In this document: positions 1-11,489 of the stretch, piece by piece
Layout of the letters: the number at the start of each line of letters is the position of its first letter
Position numbering within the stretch: position 1 is the first letter of the stretch
Origin: Paratinospora sagittata
Taxonomy: Eukaryota > Streptophyta > Magnoliopsida > Ranunculales > Menispermaceae
Length of the DNA stretch: 64,000 nucleotides
Assembly: GCA_035771175.1 (NCBI GenBank)
Contig: CM069598.1
Span: 22,179,438 to 22,243,437, forward strand
Reading direction: 5' to 3'
Notes under the pieces: model-generated
What the model was told of the DNA's origin: nothing
Seen by the model: only the letters and a program-made list of their open reading frames with translations
The model's database searches: none
Made by a program: the position numbers and the translations under genes

Positions 1-755
1 TTTACTAAAGTATAGTGAGAGATGGTTTTTCCAAAGTATTCAAGCTCATTTACCAGACGTATAAAACGTTGAAGGTTTTCAGGAATTGCCTCACTATCTA
101 AGACCCTGAAGTGGACGAGTGGCTCTTCTAATGTTCTAACTAGGACACTAGTTTCATCCCTTCTTTCCACTGTTTGCAAGATGTCACAGAACTCTTTTAA
201 ACTCATTTCTCATGGTTCAACAGATTCAACTAACACAATTAGCTTATCATTCCATTTCTTTGGAAGCTTATCACAAAAATATACTAGAGATATTTTTGCA
301 GGTATTTCTTGATTCAGTTCTTGCATTCCATCAAAAATGGATTGATATATGTTGCATGTTGTATCGAGAGACTCATTGTCCGATATCTCAAAGGCATCAA
401 ATAGTCTATCAAATTCTTTGAGCTTTTCATCTCGATTGTTGATCTTCTCACAGTGAAGTGATTTGAGTGTTTCCCAAATCTCTTTCACACTCTCGAGATG
501 AACTAACCATTTCTACTTCTTCCTCGGGTAGAGAGCAGTACAATGCTTAGACAGCTTGAGGGTTATGCTTATCGTTAAGTATTTCCTTGTCTGTCCATAG
601 CTCAATAGGCTTGTTGGGTATGGTGTAGTCGTTTACAACCATTTCCCATAGAGTGGTATCCTCAGATCATAGAAAGGATTTCATCCTTATCATCCAATCT
701 TCAAATTAGTTTCTATTGGACAGTGCCTCTGGTCATTGCCATTGATATCAAAGAA
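1..755 (-). pseudogene. Ty1/Copia gag fragment (element F), cut by the left edge
   Basis: Read on the minus strand this is the gag part of a Copia polyprotein. The best stretch (488 to 210) contains KEIWETLKSLH and a later LPKKWNDK motif, as in the UBN2/DUF4219-type gag of plant Copia elements, which forms the virus-like particle. Upstream on the minus strand, pieces reading DWMIRMKSFL-like and LWTDKEI appear in shifting frames, so the gene is broken by several stops and frameshifts. It sits directly behind a primer binding site (785-796) and an LTR (from 799), the normal order of LTR, PBS, gag. Protease and polymerase would lie left of the window. Family assignment is by motif memory, not alignment. 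Confidence 0.75.
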
Positions 756-784
756 ATTATGAAGTTTCTTTGAAGAGCAACACT

Positions 785-796
785 GCTCTAATACCA
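785..796 (-). other. Primer binding site of Copia element F
   Basis: The minus strand reads TGGTATTAGAGC, one mismatch from TGGTATCAGAGC, the usual plant retrotransposon site complementary to initiator tRNA-Met. It lies two bases inside the LTR end. Confidence 0.8.
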
Positions 797-798
797 AT

Positions 799-1211
799 TG
801 TTGGCCAAGTATGTCCAAGAAGGGGGTGAATTGGACACTTAGACCCTTTAAAAATAAGTACAATGGAAAAATTAAAGTGTGGAAATTAAACAAATATTCA
901 CAGTCAATTAATAGTGGTTTGGCTATTTGCCTCGTCCACTACCTAACCTCCTCAGTTAAGATTTTGAACCTTATCACTAAGGGTTTTCTTACAGGTGAGA
1001 ATCAAACCGTTACACCTTTTCTCAACTTGCGGGTGTGAGAACAACCATTACACTGCTCAACTTGTAGGCTTGAGACCAACCTATCCCAAATTACGGGTGT
1101 GAGACAGACCTAAGCTTTCTCAACTTATGGGTGTGAGAACTACCGTTTCTCAACTTGCGGGTATGAGAAGACCATTTCTCAACTTACGAGTGTGAGAGGA
1201 CCTAGACTTGT
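799..1211 (-). repeat. 5' LTR of element F, 3' part (LTR family 'G')
   Basis: The minus-strand LTR ends ...GGCCAACA at 799, next to the PBS. Its last part contains the tract AATTCACCCCCTTCTTGG and, further in, several spaced short blocks reading 'tctcaactt-cgggtgtgaga' on the plus strand (about 1015-1200). The same LTR 3' end occurs at 25614, 45150 and 49331 here, so I call it family G. It is interrupted after 1211 by Gypsy element A. Confidence 0.7.
1207..1211. repeat. Target-site duplication (left) of Gypsy element A
   Basis: CTTGT precedes the LTR start TGTAATACC at 1212 and recurs at 6197-6201 directly after the LTR end GTGTGACA. A 5-bp duplication is the expected footprint of an LTR-retrotransposon integrase. 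Confidence 0.9.
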
Positions 1212-1270
1212 TGTAATACCCTGTATTTCACAAAAAAAATAAAAATAAAAATTACTATTTGGGCAACGCC

Positions 1271-1655
1271 CGAACGCTCAGGCGCATGACAGAACGTTCA
1301 GGCGCATGATAGAACGTTCAGGCGCATGCCAGAACGTTTAGACCCATGACAGAACGTTCAGGCGCATAACAGAACGTTAAGGCGCATGCCAGAACGTTCA
1401 GGCACATGACAGAACGTTCAGGCGCATGATAGAACGTTCAGGCGCATGACAGAACGTTCAGGCGCATGATAGAACGTTCAGGCGCATGCCAGAATGTTCA
1501 GGCGCATAACAGAACGTTCAGGTGCATGACAGAATGTTCAGGCCAATTGCATGCCCAAACGTTCAGGCGCAATGCATGCCAGAATGTTCAAGCGCATGCC
1601 AGAACGTTCAAGCGCATGCCCGAACGTTCAGGCGCATGCCCGAACGTTCAGGCGC
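1271..1655 (+). repeat. 20-bp tandem array in 5' LTR, about 19 copies
   Basis: Units approximate AGAACGTTCAGGCGCATGCC, each 20 bp, with a few substitutions and two slightly longer units near 1545-1575. The core GAACGTTC is a perfect 8-bp palindrome. The array sits immediately upstream of the LTR TATA box. The other LTR of the same element has only 10 units. Confidence 0.92.
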
Positions 1656-1663
1656 AAAAATCT

Positions 1664-1673
1664 CTATATAAGA
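1664..1673 (+). promoter_or_regulatory. TATA box of 5' LTR (Gypsy A)
   Basis: CTATATAAGA lies about 10 bp after the last 20-bp unit and is conserved at 4890-4899 in the 3' LTR. It is the probable RNA polymerase II promoter. Confidence 0.65.
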
Positions 1674-2794
1674 AACCTCCTCATTTCTCATTCCTCACAC
1701 CAAATCACCTTCTCTTGTGAATTTCTTCTCCTTTCCACGCATTCTAAGTTTTTGAGACTCTCTGTCCAAGACCCTCAGTGCGGTGCAACAAAGTTCTGTC
1801 CGGAGGGAAGCGCCAGATCTGAAAGCGGTGCAACGAAGTTCTGTCCGGAGGAAAGCGCCAGATCTGAAAGAAGAAGTTTTATCTGAAGGTGGAAAACAAA
1901 ACATAGGTTTGCGTGTTTCATAACCTTTATTAAAGTTTACATTCAATTATTATTATGTTTACTATTCATTTACACTGCATTATGTCATATACTGTTTATA
2001 CTGCCGCACTTATGCCTGTATATTTTGAATTCATGTATTGCACTGCTATAATGCCGAATTTGTGGTCAATCTGACTCAACTAGACTCGGTCTTGTCCTCA
2101 GTAACTTTAAATAGTAAACGGGAAGCAGCGGGCTGCTCTAGGCGATTGGTATTTAAGCAAACCTTGTGTCTCACCTCTCAATTGGGGACTGATATAGTTG
2201 GTCTTATTGAAAGCTATCAGCTTATACAGTAATACTGAATGTCCTAATCTTGTACGTCGTGATACCGACCCTAATAAGGATCACCAGACGTTGCCAAAGT
2301 AAGTCTAAATGTCAAGAAAGACTAGACCAGTAGACTAGACCAGTTCATGCATCGTCATCATACATATCACCACCTAGGGACGTATATGGTTTATGACTCA
2401 TAGAATAGTTAGGAGCATTGCTCACTATTCATTACATTTCTCTGGAGAGGGACGTACATGAGAACCCAGCTACACCCGGGGAGGGACATCAGTACGTGAA
2501 TCCAGAGCATCGTTCCTGTACGTGAATTCAGGCGATGTACGTTCATCAAACCATTACGAGACGGTGTCATGCATACATTCATATTGATTGATTATGATGC
2601 TCACATGTGTATTTAAGATATTTAATATTGAAGTATGTTTTATTAATTGTTATACTCATGCACTATTTACCCACTGAGCGCGTTAAGCTCACTCCATTAT
2701 TATCCAATCTTTCACAGAAAATTAGGGTGGACTGGGTGCAGGTTATGGGGCCCACATTTTATACCCTTTGTATGATTCATTGGGGATTTTGGGA

Positions 2795-4396
2795 AAATCT
2801 TATGTTGTGGTCGATGCCCTGAGTAGAAAATCTTATGTTGCTTGCACTCTTAACTACGAAATGGGGAAGTTGGCTACAGAGTTGGAGAACTTTAACCTAC
2901 AGCTGAACATCGAAGGACCAAGACCACGACTCTCTTAATTATCAGTCAACTCTGAGCTCATTCGAAAGATTTCAGCCGCTCAAGCCAATGACCCTATGTT
3001 AATGGAGAAACGAGACCTTCTACTCAGCGGCCAGGACCTTCCTTATTGGTCGGTCTTTGGAGACGGCACCGTTTGCTATAAAAAACGTCTCTGCCTACCG
3101 AACGATCCTAAGGTTCGTAAAGAAGTGCTTACTGAGATGCACTGTTCGAGGTACGCTATGCATCCTGGGGGTGACAAGATGTACAAAGATGTCAAGCGAC
3201 AATTCTGGTTTTCTGGAATGAAGAAGGAAATTGCAGACTTCGTTGCTCGATGTCTCGTTCGCCAGAAAGTCAAGGCAGAACGAAGACTTCCCTCTAGACT
3301 TCTCCAGCCGTTACCTATTGGAGAGTGGAAATGGGAGAACATCGCAATGGATTTTGTCACGGCCTTACCTCGAAACAATAAAGGACAAGATGCTATCTGG
3401 GTTATCATTGATAGACTTACAAAGTCTGCACACTTCTTGCCAATAAAGTTCACGGATAACCCCGCCAAACTTGCAGAACTATATGAAAGAGAGATCGTCC
3501 TCCTTCATGGCATACCACTCACGATCGTCTCTGATCGAGACCCTCGATTCACATCCAACTTTTGGAAAAGCTTCCAGAATAGAATGAGTTCTAAGATCAC
3601 TATGAGCACAGCCTTCCACCCTCAGACTAATGGGCAGTCAGAGCGGCTTATCCAAATCTTAGAAGACATGTTACGATGCTGCATTTTGGACTTTAATGAC
3701 GGATGGGCAAAGTATTTGCATCTAGCTGAGTTTGCATACAACAACAGCTACCAAACTAGTATCGGCATGGCACCATACGAGGCTCTCTATGGTCGGCCTT
3801 GCAGATCTCCAGTATGCTGGTTAGATATGGCAGATCGACCGCAGTTAGGCCTTGAATTAGTTCAAGAGACTTCTAAGAAGATTACACTAGTAAAGGAACG
3901 ACTTCGCGTTGCACAAAGTCGACAGAAGAGCTATGCTGACAAGCGGAGACAACCTCTAGAATTTGATAAGGGGGACTTTGTTTTTCTGAAAGTCCAGCCC
4001 ACAAGAGGTGTCAAACGCTTTGGCATCAAAGGCAAGCTATCCCCGCGATACATCGGTCCATTTCAGATCATTGAACGTATTGGCAAACTTGCTTATCGTC
4101 TGTCCCTTCCATCGTCTATGCCTAAGGTTCATGACGTTTTTCACGTATCTATGTTTCGCAAGTATCGTCCTGATCCTTCGCATATCATCCCTTTAGTCGA
4201 GGTTCGGGTTGAGGAAGGAAATAAGTATCAGGAGAAAGCAATCCAGATTTTAGATCGAAAAACTCAAGAACTACGGCGACGTAGCATACCACTTGTGAAA
4301 GTGCTCTGGGATCACCACGACGTAGAGGAAGCAACATGGGAACTAGAAGCAACAATTAAACAGAAATACCCTCAATTGTTTTCTAGTACCAACTGA
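2795..4396 (+). pseudogene. Gypsy A pol remnant: RNase H end, integrase, chromodomain
   Basis: The first bases give the VVDALSRK signature that ends the RNase H domain. A frame break near 2936 separates it from the ORF beginning at 2996. That ORF holds the integrase: an N-terminal zinc finger in which the second Cys of the HHCC set is Arg (CLVRQK), then a DD35E core with D119, D180 and E216 counted from 2996. The GPF/Y-like segment (GKLSPRYIGPF) and a chromodomain ending (VKVLWDHH, EEATWE) follow, to the stop at 4396. Integrase inserts the cDNA; the chromodomain steers chromovirus integration to chromatin. The core is intact, but the zinc finger is damaged and everything upstream is lost. Confidence 0.9.
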
Positions 4397-4635
4397 TGAT
4401 GTGGTACATTGTATCATTTTCACTTATCAATACCAGGATGAAACATTGTTTACACCTATCTTGATCCATTGTTTCACTTCAATAACTACGCAGATGACTG
4501 AAAATAATATCAATGGATATACTGATGCACACATGCAGTGGCCTCCTTATCCACCTGCGGCTACTTCTCAAGCCGATAACCCTCATCACTACTTGACTTG
4601 ATTTCGAGGGCGAAATCCCTTTAAGGGGGGTAGAG
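4397..4635 (+). other. 3' untranslated region and polypurine tract of Gypsy A
   Basis: Non-coding spacer between the chromodomain stop and the 3' LTR. It ends in the purine run AAGGGGGG (4624-4630), the usual plus-strand primer, a few bases before the LTR start at 4636. Confidence 0.75.
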
Positions 4636-4680
4636 TGTAATACCCTGTATTTCACCAAAAAAAAAAATTACTATTTGGGC

Positions 4681-4882
4681 AACGCTCAAACGTTCAGGCG
4701 CATAACAAAACGTTCAGGCGCATGCCAGAACGTTCAGGCGCATGCCAGAACGTTCAGGCGCATGCCAGAACGTTCAGGCGCATAACAGAACGTTCAGGCG
4801 CACGCCAGAACGTACAGGCGCACGCCAGAACGTACAGGCGCACGCCAGAACATTCTGGCGCACGCCCGAACGTTCAGGCGCA
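4681..4882 (+). repeat. 20-bp tandem array in 3' LTR, 10 copies
   Basis: Ten units in exact 20-bp register (unit starts at 4691, 4711 and so on to 4871). The later units have drifted from CATGCC to CACGCC and from GTTC to GTAC or ATTC. This is about half the copy number of the 5' LTR. Confidence 0.92.
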
Positions 4883-4889
4883 AAAATCT

Positions 4890-4899
4890 CTATATAAGA
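4890..4899 (+). promoter_or_regulatory. TATA box of 3' LTR (Gypsy A)
   Basis: CTATATAAGA, same position relative to the tandem array as in the 5' LTR. Confidence 0.6.
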
Positions 4900-6196
4900 A
4901 ACCTCCTCATTTCTCATTCCTCACACCAAATCACCTTCTCTTGTGAATTTCTTCTCCTTTCCACGCATTCTAAGTTTTTGAGACTCTCTGTCCGAGACTC
5001 TCGATGCGGTGCAACAAAGTTTTGTCCTAAGGAAAGCGCCAGATCTGAAAGCGGTGCAACGAAGTTCTATCCGGAGAAAAGCGCCAGATCTGAAAGAAGA
5101 AGTTTTTATCTGAAGGTGGGGAGCGAAACATAGGCTTGCGTGGTTCATAACTTTTATTAAAGTTTACATTCAATTATTATTATGTCTACTATTCATCTAC
5201 ACTGCATTATGTCATATACTGTTTATACTGCCGCACTTATGCCTGTATATTTTGAATTCATGTATTGCACTGTTATAATGCCGGATTTGTGGTCAATCTG
5301 ACTCAACTAGACTCGATCTTGTCCTCAGTAACTTTAAATAGTAAACGGGAGGTAGCGGGCTGCTCTAGGCGATTGGTATTTAAGCAGACCTTGTGTCTCA
5401 CCTCTCAACTGGGGACTGATCTAGTTGGTCTTATTGAAAGCTATCAGTTTATACAGTAATACTGAATTTCCTAATCTTGCACGTCGTGATACCGACCCTA
5501 ATAAGGATCACTAGACGTTGCCAAAGTCAGTCTAAATGTCAAGAAAGAATAGACCAGTAGACTAGACCAGTTCATGCATCGACATCATACATATCACCAC
5601 CTAGGGACGTATATGGTTTATGACTCATAGAATAGTTAGGAGCATTGCTCACTATTCATTACATTTCTCTTGAGAGGGACGTACATGAGAACCCGGCTAC
5701 ACCCGGGGAGGGACATTAGTACATGAATCCAGAGTATCGTTCCTGTACGTGAATTCAGGAGATGTACGTTCATCAAACCATTACGAGACGGTGTCATGCA
5801 TACATTCATATTGATTGATTATGATGCTCACATGTGTATTTAAGATATTTAATATTGAAGTATGCTTTATTAATTGTTATACTCATGCACTATTTACCCA
5901 CTGAGCGCGTTAAGCTCACTCCATTATTATCCAATCTTTCACAGGAAATTAGGGTGGACTGGGAGCAGGTTATGGGGCCCACATTTTGTACCCTTTGTAT
6001 GATTCATTGGGGATTTTGGGAGTATGTTCCCTTGACCGTTTCATGTACAAAAGTATTCTGAATTAAATGAAATCAGATTTGTACTGTGTACCGTATTTTC
6101 GTTGCGCACTCTGTTGTTACCATTGTAATTGTTCCAAATGTGCGCCCCGTCCGTGAGTGTATCGTCGGTTTAGGCGCGTCCGGGCGGGGTGTGACA

Positions 6197-6201
6197 CTTG
6201 T
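6197..6201. repeat. Target-site duplication (right) of Gypsy A
   Basis: CTTGT, matching 1207-1211. Removing 1212-6201 rejoins the two halves of the host LTR. Confidence 0.9.
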
Positions 6202-7690
6202 CGAATAGAGAAATATCAACTCAGTAGTTTATCTAACTAATGTTACAAACTTGATACAGTATACAAGATATGAATTGAGGTACAATTGTATCCTATGAAC
6301 TATCTTTCAAATTTCTCTTCCAACAAGAATGATATAAGTTAAAACAGTGCTAAAAGAATTTAGTGAAAGCAGTTTAAACTTTCAAATAGGTTTTCAGATA
6401 AAATAGAAATTTAGCTTAATATGAAAATCTTTTGAATAAGTAGAGATTCAACTAAAGCGCTTTGAAATCAGAATAACTTAAGCTTTTTGAATCAGATGAA
6501 AATTCGACTAACTTTCAAAAAGTGTTTTAGCTTAGAGAATTTTCGATGATCTTAACAAATTGTTAAGTGTTGGTATTTATAGACTTGTAGGGATGAAGTT
6601 GTTGTTCATTTGAATTTGAACTTCAAATATGAACGTTTACTCACAACAGTTAGAATGTATCACGAAAATGGCAACTGCACATTTCATGAACATTCTGATT
6701 TTCTCCAGATTCACGAAAAAAGAAATTCCAAACGACGTGGTTCGTGAATCAGAGAATATCTCTGACAAATACAAAAGTTAATTTTTGTACGAAAGGTTAT
6801 TCTGAAAAGGTGGCTAAAAGGATGTATGCGTCAGAAGAACAAAAACATTATTTTTGTCGTTTTGTTCCTAGGAGGACTCTCATGAAGCATTAGCGTCCTA
6901 CCGAACAATGAGGTAAGGGCGCTACTTGATCGTAAGCGTCCTGACTTACTTTGATAATTAAACGACTTAAATCATGAGGGAGCCATTTGACAATTAGCGT
7001 CTTGTTTTGTTTTAAAAGCATATATACGCACAAGTAAGCGTCCTCCTTTGTTTTAAAACAAACTTAAAATGGTATTAAGTTCATTGATGGACAATAAGCG
7101 TTCTGAAAGTTATTAAGTTGATTCTAAAGATGACTGCGCTCCTACATAAGTAGCGTCCTAATAGTTTATTCAACTTATAACTATCAACGTCCTTAAAGAT
7201 AGAAATCACTTAAAAACAAAGAGAACTTCCAACGAGCTGAAACTAAGTCAACGTCCTGACATTCTCAAAGGTTGACAAAAGGAAGGTCGCTACTTACAAG
7301 TAAGCGTCTTTATGAATCAGTTCAATTCAACCTTGAGCGTCCTAATATTTTATCAGCATCCTGACCCATCAAGTCCAGGAGGGCGTTGCTAAAACATTAG
7401 CGTCCTGAAAGACTCTTTAAAGGCTATTTTGATTTCTCAATTAAAACTTGATAAAACATGATTAAAATCATGATATTTTCTGATCAAATTAAATATTTTA
7501 GAAATCATAGAGATACCTTAAAAATGCGACGATCAAAATATGAAAGCGATTAAATCTTGCTGAGAGCAAATTGATCAATAGACTTTACATTCTAAGTACT
7601 GACAGACTCGGAACTTTACTTGAGATGATAAATAGGCTTGTGAGTTCAGTTCCTTGATCTTGATTCTTGATAAATCTGAAACACTTGACA
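6202..7690 (-). repeat. 5' LTR of element F, remaining part, with AGCGTCCT motif cluster
   Basis: Continuation of the LTR begun at 799. Between about 6880 and 7410 the plus strand carries about a dozen copies or near-copies of (T)AGCGTCCT spaced 20-90 bp apart, plus isolated GCGCT and GCGTT words. The outer boundary is not sharp; about 7690 is my estimate from the size of the related LTR at 25614. No convincing ORF. Confidence 0.55.
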
Positions 7691-7699
7691 AAATCATTA

Positions 7700-8035
7700 A
7701 ATGCACAGATTGGAGATATTTAGAATTATCAAAATATTTATGTCATGGGATTCATTGGAATAACAATCAGCACATGATGAACCTATTCTTAGGAAATCCT
7801 TTAGTCCAGGTCAAAAGGTTCTTTATGACTTTAGGTTGCATTTATTCCCATGAAAACTTAAGTCTAGGTGGACTGGTTCATACATTGTTCATACAATTTA
7901 TCCACATGGAGCTGCTGAGATTTCCTAACTTAATGGTGACAAATTTAAGGTCAATGAACAAAAATTGAAACCATGTTTGGAGTTGCGTACCTTTGAGGTG
8001 GAGCAAACCATGTTGCTCCATGACCCTGCATAGAC
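7700..8035 (+). pseudogene. Gypsy integrase C-terminus remnant (Tat/Athila-like)
   Basis: Across shifted frames the translation gives VQVKRFFMTLG, a segment like KLKSRWTGPF, then PHGAAEI, KFKVNEQKLKP and a stop. This is the end of the pol polyprotein of Tat/Athila Gypsy elements, where a GPF/Y-like fold closes the integrase. Frames change around 7850 and 7930, so it is dead. The 3' spacer that follows, with GGACAATGTTTGGTTTTAGT and a G-run, is typical of these elements. Confidence 0.65.
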
Positions 8036-9193
8036 TTGATATGTCACCTTCTCACCTTCCCTATTCATTTTACATTGAGGACAATGTTTGGTTTTAGTGG
8101 GGGAGGGCGCATTTTAGTTAGATTTAGTTCTTTTAAGAAGTTTAGGTGTCATCTTAGCATAGAAAGCATTCCATGTAGGGTTAGTTTTCTTTTGTTAGAT
8201 TTGAGAAAAAATAAATAAATAAAAAAGAAGAAAAAAAAAGTTTGAATTTTCTAGGAAAAGTGTTCATAATTATAAGCTTGTTTATTTAAGTGTGAAACTT
8301 TTTCATTCAAGGCACAATGGTTAAAATTATTAATTTGCCTATCTAGGAAATGTTTTAAAGTATGAGTCTGAGTCATACAACTTTTATAATGAAAAGATAA
8401 TTATAAACTCCTTTTTATGCACACACATCCGGCTACGCCTAGAGTTACGTTTTTAAACATCACCAAAGTGGACTTCCTAAAGCCATGGGGTATAAGGTTG
8501 GACTATGTCTCAAGAATTGGTTTATCCTCTTCATAAGTAGTATAATATATATGTATGTATATATATAAATACGAGGCAACAAAAGTGTTGCATATTCATG
8601 AGAGAAAAAAAACAAAAAAAGGGAAAAAAGTTAAAGAAAAAAAGAGGGTAAAAATAAGTGAAATTAGTTATATAGTAATTAACGCATCTTGAGTTGGTGT
8701 GCAAGATGTGATTAGCTTATGAGGATATAAGGGCCTCTTGAGTTGGTATGAAAGATGTATGTGGCAGATAATGCGTTCCTCCATTTATGGTTGTAACCTA
8801 GATCTTGCTTTCAATTGTAGACCTTGGTTTGTGATCAAGACTTTGCCATCCTTGTGCAAATCCAATTTGGATTGAGATAACTAGTTTGACCATGTGCTCT
8901 AGGTGTAAGAGAGCTTACCACATACCTTAAAAACAAACGAAAGTTTTAGGCCCAAGTCAGAATCACTTTATACAAAAGGAGTTATAATTTTTACTTGGAT
9001 TATGAGAGTTTTATGCCTTTGGACAGAAATTTCTCATGAACTAGATGAGATGGCTAATGAACAATTATAACCTATGCCTTGACTAATTAAGAATAATACT
9101 TGTAAATGGGCTTGTCAAAGGAGTCATTGTAGTATACTTTGGATTTTAGAGTTGCAGTTTTTCCTAGGGACTAGCAAAATGCAAGTGGGGGAG
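8036..9193 (+). other. Long 3' non-coding spacer of the Tat/Athila-like element
   Basis: No credible gene. It contains a G-rich tract (TAGTGGGGGAGG, about 8096), an AT dinucleotide stretch (8527-8568), A-rich low complexity (8600-8660), an imperfect doublet around 'CTTGAGTTGGTRTG' (8689 and 8736), and a second polypurine tract AAGTGGGGGAG (9183-9193) directly before the LTR start. Confidence 0.6.
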
Positions 9194-11450
9194 TGTGAGG
9201 AGTTCACAAAAATGTGTATTTTTGCCCCTAGAAATAGTATTTTAGGTTAGAAAAGTTAGGAAAAAGTTAGAAATAGTTAATAAAAATAACAAGTAGGAAA
9301 AAATAGAGTTTTTGTAATTTTTAGTTAACTCCTTAGTGAATTAGGATTGGAACTTATAGGAAAATTATATTAATAAAATAAAGTATCCGAATAGGTTAGT
9401 AAAAATTCGAAGTTAGGTTTTAAAAATCAGTTAAAATAAATAGAAATAGAATAGGCCAATTAGGTTATGTTGAAAGTTCATTATAATGTCTATTTAGGTA
9501 AAGAGTTGTTTAAGCTAAGTTGCATCCTAGTGCATTTTAGGTCAAATTTCATATTAGAATAGGTTTTATATATGTTTGTAGGATTTTTGATTTATTTTAA
9601 TAGGTTATACTCTTCCATTTAGGTTGACTTGATGAAATTAGGGTTTTTAGAGCCAATTTTGTTCAGTTAGGGTTTTAGGCTAGTCGGGCCTACATAAAAT
9701 GGAGAAACTTGATAACTAAGGTCTCAAACTCATTTTGATGGTTCTAATAATTGTTTTCTAGTACTTTGAACCTTAGTTTCAGGTTTCCATAGGCTGGAAA
9801 TGTTCCGAGTTGCTTGATTGAACTGAGGTTGTCCGAATTTGCTCTGGCCAAGATACACTTGATCATAGTTGCTGCAAAAGGGTTCTTCTTAAATTTTTCA
9901 CTAGTCACTTCATATATAAATAGAAATAGCTCTAAGATACCTTTCCAAAAAGCCTAATATCACCTCATTTTGAATTCTTTTTCCCCAGTTTCAGACTGTT
10001 CCAGTAGTTGCCCAGTTATCAGATGAATGAGGAGGGACGTTCCTATTTTTTTAAGAGGACTTTCCAGCACGTTTAAGGACTTCTTTGAAGCCCAATTTAA
10101 GCCTTTTGAAGTCCAATGATGCCCAACAAAGTCTAAGGATACTATCTAACAAAGCCCAAGATGCAGAAGCTCGAGAAGAAGAGATAAAACCTCTAAATCG
10201 CCACATCATCAAGTTTATCCTTAGGAGGATTTTTCTCCAACTTAAGGGGAAAAATATTGAGTTTCCTAATTTCTTTGAAGTGTAATTATAGATTAGATAA
10301 GGATTTAATTTTATTTGTTAAGCATCCAAGGGTCTTAGGATGAATTGTCACACATCGTATATATGGTTGTAAATAGTTGTAGATAAGGTAGAAATGAGAG
10401 GTCTTATGCCTATATACAAGGGGGTATGGGGAAGCAAAAAATTCATCTCTCCTCCTTCTAATCTTCATTGTAGTTGTGTGCTTGTGCTTGTGGGAGATCA
10501 AAGGTCTTGGGTGTTTCTAGTTTGATTAAGCCCAAAACATAGTGATAGTGTTTTGGATCTTGATCATTGTAAGTTTGTTTGTTTTTTTTTTTTTTTCTCT
10601 ACTTAATAAAGTTATGTTAAATTTTCAGGTTATACTTTTGTTTTTATTTCCATTGTTTTCTTCTCCTGTTCTTCTTTTTTCTTCCTCTCTTAGTCTATTT
10701 TAATTCTTTTATCTACTTTGCATGCCCTGTCTCTTTTACTTCAGTTGTTTCTTCGCTTGCACTTCGCTTTAGTATGTTTTAGGTGATTTAATCTTAAATT
10801 TGCTTCTTCTTCTTTTTTTCTTTGATAGTTTTTTTTTAGTGTTTGTTCTTAGGTTTAGGTTTTAGTTTTAGTTTTCACTTATTTTATTTTATTTTGAAAG
10901 TTTTAAGTTAGGGTTTTGCTAAATCCAGTGCATAACCATGTGTTTTTTTAGGCTAGATTTGACTCAGAGGTATTATAACTAATTTTTATTTTTGAATTCC
11001 ATTTTCAGCATTAGTTAGGACTTATTGAAAAAGTTTGAAATGCTGAATCTCATGATTTTTAGAGTTAATTTAATATATTTTTCAGATTTTTAAAGTTAAG
11101 CTCATATTAGGGTTTTCTTGTGTGTTTTTGAATTTTTAGGGTTTCTAGTTTGCGTGAAGGTATTTTTTAGAGTGTTTGTAAAAATTTTTAGCTTATTTCC
11201 AATTCTGATTTTTTCTTTTCACATGCACACCTTAAAAATTTATTTTATTTTTATCAATTTAATTATTTATTTTATTTTCTTTATATTGAACTTAGGTTGT
11301 TAAAAACAAATTCACTTTATTTTGACTTGATAGTCCTATTTTAAGTTTATTAAATTTTAAGATTAGGGTTTAAAAGATGATACCAATTCTTGTGGGTTTG
11401 ACCTTGAAAGTGCTACAATTACCTTGTACGCTTGCAAGAATTTTTCTCAA
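9194..11450 (+). repeat. LTR of the Tat/Athila-like Gypsy element (3' LTR)
   Basis: Starts TGTGAGGAGTTCACAAAAATG right after the polypurine tract. It is AT-rich, with many 'TTAGGTTT'-like words. Toward the end it has ATTCTTGTGGGTTTGACCTTG followed by CTTGTACGCTTGC, a sequence style usual in the LTR or leader of Tat/Athila elements. I cannot fix the 3' boundary because no PBS follows. No coding sequence seen. Confidence 0.5.
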
Positions 11451-11489
11451 CAATACCTTGCCCATACCATGTAATATGTAGTTAGGGTA

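Larger units (their letters stand above)
1212..2794 (+). repeat. 5' LTR of Gypsy A, 3' end deleted
   Basis: It aligns by eye with the 3' LTR at 4636 from TGTAATACCCTGTATTTCAC to the segment ending GGGGATTTTGGGA at 2794, where homology stops. About 190 bp of LTR 3' end are missing. Both LTRs contain a 20-bp tandem array, a TATA box and a doubled block of about 45 bp (1781-1870 here) with core GCGCCAGATCTGAAAG. Confidence 0.88.
1212..6196 (+). mobile_element. Ty3/Gypsy element A, internally deleted, nested in an LTR
   Basis: The element runs from TGTAATACC to GTGTGACA and is flanked by CTTGT duplications. It keeps most of the 5' LTR (1212-2794), an integrase-chromodomain coding tail (to 4396), a polypurine tract (AAGGGGGG, 4624-4630) and a full 3' LTR (4636-6196, 1561 bp). 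The end of the 5' LTR, the PBS, gag, protease, reverse transcriptase and most of RNase H are missing, removed by one deletion joining LTR position 2794 to the end of RNase H. The IN-chromodomain arrangement points to a chromovirus (Tekay/Del-like). It cannot move alone. It inserted into the LTR of Copia element F, so it is younger than F. Confidence 0.88.
4636..6196 (+). repeat. 3' LTR of Gypsy A (complete, 1561 bp)
   Basis: Starts TGTAATACC and ends GGGCGGGGTGTGACA. It holds a 10-unit 20-bp array, a TATA box and the two-fold block with AGCGCCAGATCTGAAAG (about 5006-5096). Confidence 0.9.

Noticed and set aside
1271..1655. Regular 20-bp repeats that could be taken for a CRISPR array
   Set aside because: Units are contiguous without unique spacers, lie inside an LTR and are found in a plant genome.
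1466..1886. ORFs of 84 and 111 codons (MIERSGACQNVQAH...)
   Set aside because: They are translations of the 20-bp repeat in different frames (60 bp is 20 codons) and end at the array.
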